Made by a program: the position numbers and the translations under genes. The notes under the pieces are model-generated. The model did not search any database. It saw nothing but the letters and a program-made list of their open reading frames with translations, and was not told the DNA's origin. Below, in pieces: positions 14,727 to 18,706 of a stretch of DNA of 18,706 nucleotides. Source of the stretch: Oscillospiraceae bacterium (GTDB lineage Bacteria > Bacillota_A > Clostridia > Oscillospirales > WRJC01); assembly GCA_009782405.1 (NCBI GenBank), contig WRJC01000059.1, forward strand, positions 1 through 18,706, written 5' to 3'. The stretch's first letter is position 1. The number at the start of each line of letters is the position of its first letter.

Positions 14727-17700
14727 ATGGCCAACGAATACCGCGAATATTTCGATATCGACGAAGAATATTTCCCTCAAGTGAACGACTCGTCCATAGC
14801 CGCCGCCAGCCCGGATTTTTGGACGCGCACCTATCCGCACCAAACATTCATCGAAATGCTGAACAGCATGGAGCGCATTTTGGCGCGTCAGGAAAAACGT
14901 TCGCTTTGGATTGAGGGGGCTTACGGCACGGGCAAATCGCAATGCGCCTATGCCCTAAAAAAGATTCTCGAAGTTCCGGAAGAAGACCTCCGCGCCTATT
15001 GGGACAGATACGAGCCTTTAAAAAAGAAGGCCGATCTACTCGAAAAAATCATCGGCCACAAACAAAAAGGCATCGTGACCGCTTACCGCTACGCCTCGGG
15101 CATGATCAATTCGCCCCGGGATTTGTTTTTTGCCGTGCAGGAAACCCTCAAAGCTTCCCTTGTCGCCGCAAACCTTTACGCCGGGGAAAACACGCTGAAA
15201 GAAAGCGCCATATCCTGGATCGGTGAACCCGCCCAAAACACCTTTTTTGATTTGCTTTTGAAAAAGCCGGAATGGGCCGCGCTGTTCAGCCAATCTTCCG
15301 CCGACGAAGTGCTGAACGCGCTGCGCAAAGGCGGAGAAATCAAGACATTGATGGACAACATTTTCCGGCTTGCGGACAAAGAGGGCATCACCGCGCTCAA
15401 CATCGACGCGGACAGGCTTATTGCCTGGATTTCTGATATCATCAACTACAACGACATAAAAATCGTGTTCATTTGGGACGAATTTTCCGATTATTTCAAG
15501 AACAACCGCGAGAGCCTTTCCGAGTTTCAGAAACTCGCCGAGCTGGTGAATTTGAAACCGTTCTATTTCATCGCCGTCACGCATGAATCGGGGCAGCTGT
15601 CCATAGGCACCGACACAACTTGGACGAAAGTGCGCGACCGATTTGTTCAAATCAATATTTCTTTGCCTGACAACATCGCATTCGACCTTGTGAGCCACGC
15701 TTTCAACGTGAAAGGGATCGCCAAGGAGCAATGGGATATTTTATCCGATGACTTGAACGATAGAGTCAGGGCTTCGCGTGAAAAAGTCATGGAAGTCGCG
15801 AAAATAACCAATCCGCAAGTGATGAAAGATATAATGCCGCTCCATCCCATGGCGGCGTTGCTGCTAAAAAATATCGCGTCTGCATTCAAATCCAACCAGC
15901 GGAGCATGTTCGATTTCATCAAATCGTCCAACACGGACGATGTAAAAGCATTCCAGTGGTTTATCGACAATATGGGGCCTTTTGATAATCACCCGCTCCT
16001 TACGGCGGATATGCTCTGGAATTTTTTCTATGAAAAAGGAAGGGATAACCTTGGCTCCGCCATTCGGCTGATATTGGATATTTTTCCGCAGCAGCAAAAT
16101 TTGCGCGATGACGAAAAGGCCGTCTTGAAAGCCATTTTGATCATGCAGGCGATCGACCAGGAATTGAAAGGGATGATCGACTTGTTCAAAGCGACGGACC
16201 AAAACCTCAGCTATGCTTTTGAAGGCATTCCCGATCTGGAAGGGACAAGATCCGCAAATCTCGCAAAAACATTGAAAGACAAGGGGATCCTCGTCGCCAA
16301 GCCGATAAGCGGAGGGCGATATGTATATGCCGCCGCCGTACTCGCGGGCGACCAGGCGAAAATCGACAAAAACAAAAAAGATATAGAGGAAAATACTACG
16401 ACTTCAAAACTCGTGACCGAAGGCGAGCTTTCCTCCGTTTTGCCGCTTTCGCCAGCCCTTCGCCTGCGCTTTGAATCGGAGCCGGGCAGCGGGAAAATCA
16501 ACCCGGTGAACATAGATGATTTTACGCGCACGATAAACAAACTCCGGGACAAAACTTGCGGATGGAATTTTCATGCCGTCGTCGCCTTTGCGAAAGACGA
16601 CGCGGAAGCGGCGGCTTTCCGCAGCGTTGTCAAAGCGGCGGCCAACGACAAACAATACGAAAATATTGTATTCATCGACGCGCTTTCCACCCCGCTCGGT
16701 TGGGAAGCGTTTGAACAATATGTCGAATATTCCGCGATGGCGATGTACTATAACGGAAGCGAAAACGCTTCATCGAAAGAAAGCGCGGACAAAGCAAAGC
16801 ATGTATTGGACCAAGACTGGAAAAAACGGATAGAGAACGGGCAATTCGTGGTTTACACATACGCCAATCGAGAAGGCGAAAAAGTGGGAAACGCGCAAGG
16901 CGTTTTAAGCATCCTCCAAACAATCGTCACAGCCCGCTTCAACGATGCATTCGATTTTGCCAAAAATCTTTCGGAAAGCCAGCTGAAAATCACGCCCGCC
17001 ATGAAGCAGTCCGCAAAATCCGGCATATCGCAGGCTACGAGCGGCGTAGTCGTCGGCATCGAAAAAAACGTGCTGCCAGAAGTTTGGAAAATTGACAGAT
17101 ATTGGGAAAACCCGGCGACATCCCCGCTTCCGATTTCCAAAATCAAAATCGAGCTGGACAAACGAATCGAAGCTGAATTTGCCCGCGAAGGCCAAATTCC
17201 AATAGGCGAAATTTATGATTTTTTGGAAGAAAAACACGGTTTTGCCCCATGCAACCTATATTCTTTCCTCACTGGTTTCCTTTTGAAGGAATACGGATCC
17301 GATCCATTCAGGTACAGCGATTCGTCGGGCGGCCACGAACCAATGACCCCGGACAAATTGGCGGAAATGATCGGAAACTACATAGGCAAGTCCCCCAAGC
17401 CCACATATATAGTAAAAATGACGCCCGAAGAAATGGCATTTTATGGACTCACCGAAAAAGTTTGGAACATTCCTGCCAATTCGTGCTCTTCGGCATCACA
17501 GGCGGTCATAGCCGTGAATTCAAAAATGCGCGGATTGAGTTTGCCCGTATGGTGCCTTGAATATGTGGATACAGCCGGGATTTACGAAATAGTCCAGAAA
17601 TATATCGAATTTGCCCAAAAAGAGGGCAATGAAGCGCACAAAAAGGCGCTCGAAATCGGCAAGATCGCTTTGGCAAAACCATCTCTCGCGGAAAATTTGT

Positions 17701-18706
17701 CGGTTTTGCTCACAGGCGAAAACTGCCAAAAGGGCATGCGCGAATACCTTCTCCATTTTGAAAACGGCGAAATAACAAAGCTTGCCAACGAGATAGGCGC
17801 CGCCGACAATTTGATCGCCGACATACGCCGCTTGTTCGGGGTCAAGCATTCGTGCCTGTGGGACAAAGGGACCGGGGAAGATGAAATACGCAAACTGCAG
17901 ATCGAATACAGCGTAGTAAAAGAGAGCAACGCGATTTTGAATGCTTCAGCTCATTCGCTTTCCGAAGCTTTCAAAGAGTGGCGCGAGCAGTTGAAATTCA
18001 TCGGGATTTCCTGCGAGGCGCTGCGGGCGAAATACCCCGCGCTGATAAAAGCGCTTGACACGATTTTGAAAATTTGCCAGCAGAATGACATTCTGCCCGA
18101 GCAACTGAAAGCGTTTTATTTTGAACTTATGGCGCACGGCGGGGAAATAAAGGAGTTGATAAATGACCAGCGTATTTTCGCCGATGTATACAGATCATAC
18201 TTTGAAGATCTGAGCGATTCCGATATTGTCTACGTCAAAAGCAAGCTGCCGACAAATATGTTCGAATCGTCGAAAACCGATTGCAATATCAAAGTGAGGG
18301 AAGCAGCCGAAGAATACCGCAAGGATCAGCTAAAATCACAGCTTTCCCGCATATGGCAAAACAAAACGGGCACAAAAGACCCGCGCGAATGGTCTGCCCG
18401 ATACAAAACCCCGATACTGTGCTGCGTTTCCGATACGGAATTTGACAAGGCAAAAAAAGCCTTTGAAACCCTAAACAGGAATGCAGGGACGGATTCCGAA
18501 ATCAAGGCGGCAATCGATTTCCTTGAATCCACGCAAGTTTTTGAGATTCTTTCAAATGACGGCAAAAGAAACGATGCGTTCAGGCGCGGCGTTATAGGCG
18601 AATACGGCGCTTTGCTATCCGACTTCGGCAAAATCAGGGAAAGCCTTGACCGCTTATCGCCTGACGCTTACGACTGGCGCGACAATCCAAGCGTAAAAAA
18701 TAAAGT
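14727..18706 (+). CDS. brxC: Very large P-loop ATPase, BrxC-like (BREX type 4), truncated at right edge
   Basis: An open frame of at least 1326 codons with no stop before the window ends. The ATG at 14727 has AAGGGG 10 nt upstream and lies 4 bp after the brxP stop. Walker A GAYGTGKS is at residues 64-71. Walker B IVFIWDEF is at 246-253, followed by a sensor-like stretch, FIAVTHESGQL. The N-terminal FWTRTYPHQTFIEML precedes the ATPase core. The long remainder shows helical repeats and probable winged-helix pieces (LVTEGELSSVLPLSPALRLR). Size, position after a PAPS-reductase gene and the AAA-type core fit BrxC/PglY-like ATPases, thought to couple ATP use to modification and exclusion. Composition is closer to the left-flank genes than to the AT-rich part of brxP. 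A large ATPase of another defence system is the alternative. Confidence 0.7.
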   Translation, partial: MANEYREYFDIDEEYFPQVNDSSIAAASPDFWTRTYPHQTFIEMLNSMERILARQEKRSLWIEGAYGTGKSQCAYALKKILEVPEEDLRAYWDRYEPLKKKADLLEKIIGHKQKGIVTAYRYASGMINSPRDLFFAVQETLKASLVAANLYAGENTLKESAISWIGEPAQNTFFDLLLKKPEWAALFSQSSADEVLNALRKGGEIKTLMDNIFRLADKEGITALNIDADRLIAWISDIINYNDIKIVFIWDEFSDYFKNNRESLSEFQKLAELVNLKPFYFIAVTHESGQLSIGTDTTWTKVRDRFVQINISLPDNIAFDLVSHAFNVKGIAKEQWDILSDDLNDRVRASREKVMEVAKITNPQVMKDIMPLHPMAALLLKNIASAFKSNQRSMFDFIKSSNTDDVKAFQWFIDNMGPFDNHPLLTADMLWNFFYEKGRDNLGSAIRLILDIFPQQQNLRDDEKAVLKAILIMQAIDQELKGMIDLFKATDQNLSYAFEGIPDLEGTRSANLAKTLKDKGILVAKPISGGRYVYAAAVLAGDQAKIDKNKKDIEENTTTSKLVTEGELSSVLPLSPALRLRFESEPGSGKINPVNIDDFTRTINKLRDKTCGWNFHAVVAFAKDDAEAAAFRSVVKAAANDKQYENIVFIDALSTPLGWEAFEQYVEYSAMAMYYNGSENASSKESADKAKHVLDQDWKKRIENGQFVVYTYANREGEKVGNAQGVLSILQTIVTARFNDAFDFAKNLSESQLKITPAMKQSAKSGISQATSGVVVGIEKNVLPEVWKIDRYWENPATSPLPISKIKIELDKRIEAEFAREGQIPIGEIYDFLEEKHGFAPCNLYSFLTGFLLKEYGSDPFRYSDSSGGHEPMTPDKLAEMIGNYIGKSPKPTYIVKMTPEEMAFYGLTEKVWNIPANSCSSASQAVIAVNSKMRGLSLPVWCLEYVDTAGIYEIVQKYIEFAQKEGNEAHKKALEIGKIALAKPSLAENLSVLLTGENCQKGMREYLLHFENGEITKLANEIGAADNLIADIRRLFGVKHSCLWDKGTGEDEIRKLQIEYSVVKESNAILNASAHSLSEAFKEWREQLKFIGISCEALRAKYPALIKALDTILKICQQNDILPEQLKAFYFELMAHGGEIKELINDQRIFADVYRSYFEDLSDSDIVYVKSKLPTNMFESSKTDCNIKVREAAEEYRKDQLKSQLSRIWQNKTGTKDPREWSARYKTPILCCVSDTEFDKAKKAFETLNRNAGTDSEIKAAIDFLESTQVFEILSNDGKRNDAFRRGVIGEYGALLSDFGKIRESLDRLSPDAYDWRDNPSVKNK

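Noticed and set aside
15036..15731. 231-codon open frame on the minus strand inside the ATPase gene
   Set aside because: It is antisense to a continuous coding frame with Walker motifs, shows no domain signal, and such frames are common opposite GC-richer genes.
1..18706. CRISPR arrays, tRNA or rRNA genes, insertion sequences
   Set aside because: No regularly spaced repeats, cloverleaf-like segments, rRNA sequence, or transposase with terminal inverted repeats was recognised by reading.

Overview
The window looks like chromosomal DNA from a Firmicutes/Clostridia-type bacterium. The reasons are consensus sigma-A promoters with 16-17 bp spacers, strong AGGAGG-type ribosome binding sites, a three-repeat SLH surface protein, a solute-binding lipoprotein with a clear lipobox, and an rpsB-tsf pair. 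No genus can be named from this alone. Positions 1-8400 are moderately GC-rich. The stretch from about 9,530 to 14,300 is visibly more AT-rich, which suggests acquired DNA.

Left part (1-8400), housekeeping and accessory genes. On the minus strand lie the 5' part of a RodA/FtsW-type SEDS gene (1-522) and a radical SAM protein (603-1607). Divergent to these is rpsB-tsf (1908-3658), with a consensus promoter, a leader of about 150 nt that can fold, and a perfect hairpin terminator at 3664-3696. Next come a secreted lipase-like protein with C-terminal SLH repeats (3719-5512), and a promoter driving a glycoside-hydrolase-like TIM-barrel protein plus an extracellular solute-binding lipoprotein (5626-8377). 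No permease genes accompany the latter. A 10-bp-stem hairpin closes this block.

Junction (8480-9942). An Rpn-family PD-(D/E)XK nuclease/putative transposase gene has its own consensus promoter. It converges, with a 3-bp gap, on an XRE-family regulator gene on the minus strand.

Right part (9943-18706 and beyond), a candidate phosphorothioate-type defence operon. The XRE gene is divergent from a tightly packed operon with a perfect consensus promoter. The first gene encodes a 754-aa protein I do not recognise. Two bases after its stop, a TTG start opens a 783-aa protein that combines a PAPS-reductase/DndC-like PP-loop domain, a two-cluster ferredoxin-like Cys domain and a C-terminal DUF4007-like domain. 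The last gene encodes a very large P-loop ATPase, at least 1326 aa, that runs off the right edge. The PAPS-reductase protein followed by a giant BrxC-like ATPase matches the brxP-brxC order of BREX type 4; pglZ and brxL would be expected just beyond position 18706. The clearest novelties are the unknown first gene and its regulator, and a perfectly placed Shine-Dalgarno plus ATG inside brxP (13947-13966). That internal start is in frame and sits exactly at the boundary of the DUF4007-like domain, so one gene may yield both a fused and a free C-terminal protein, or may record a recent fusion of two genes.

No tRNA, rRNA, CRISPR array or IS element was recognised.
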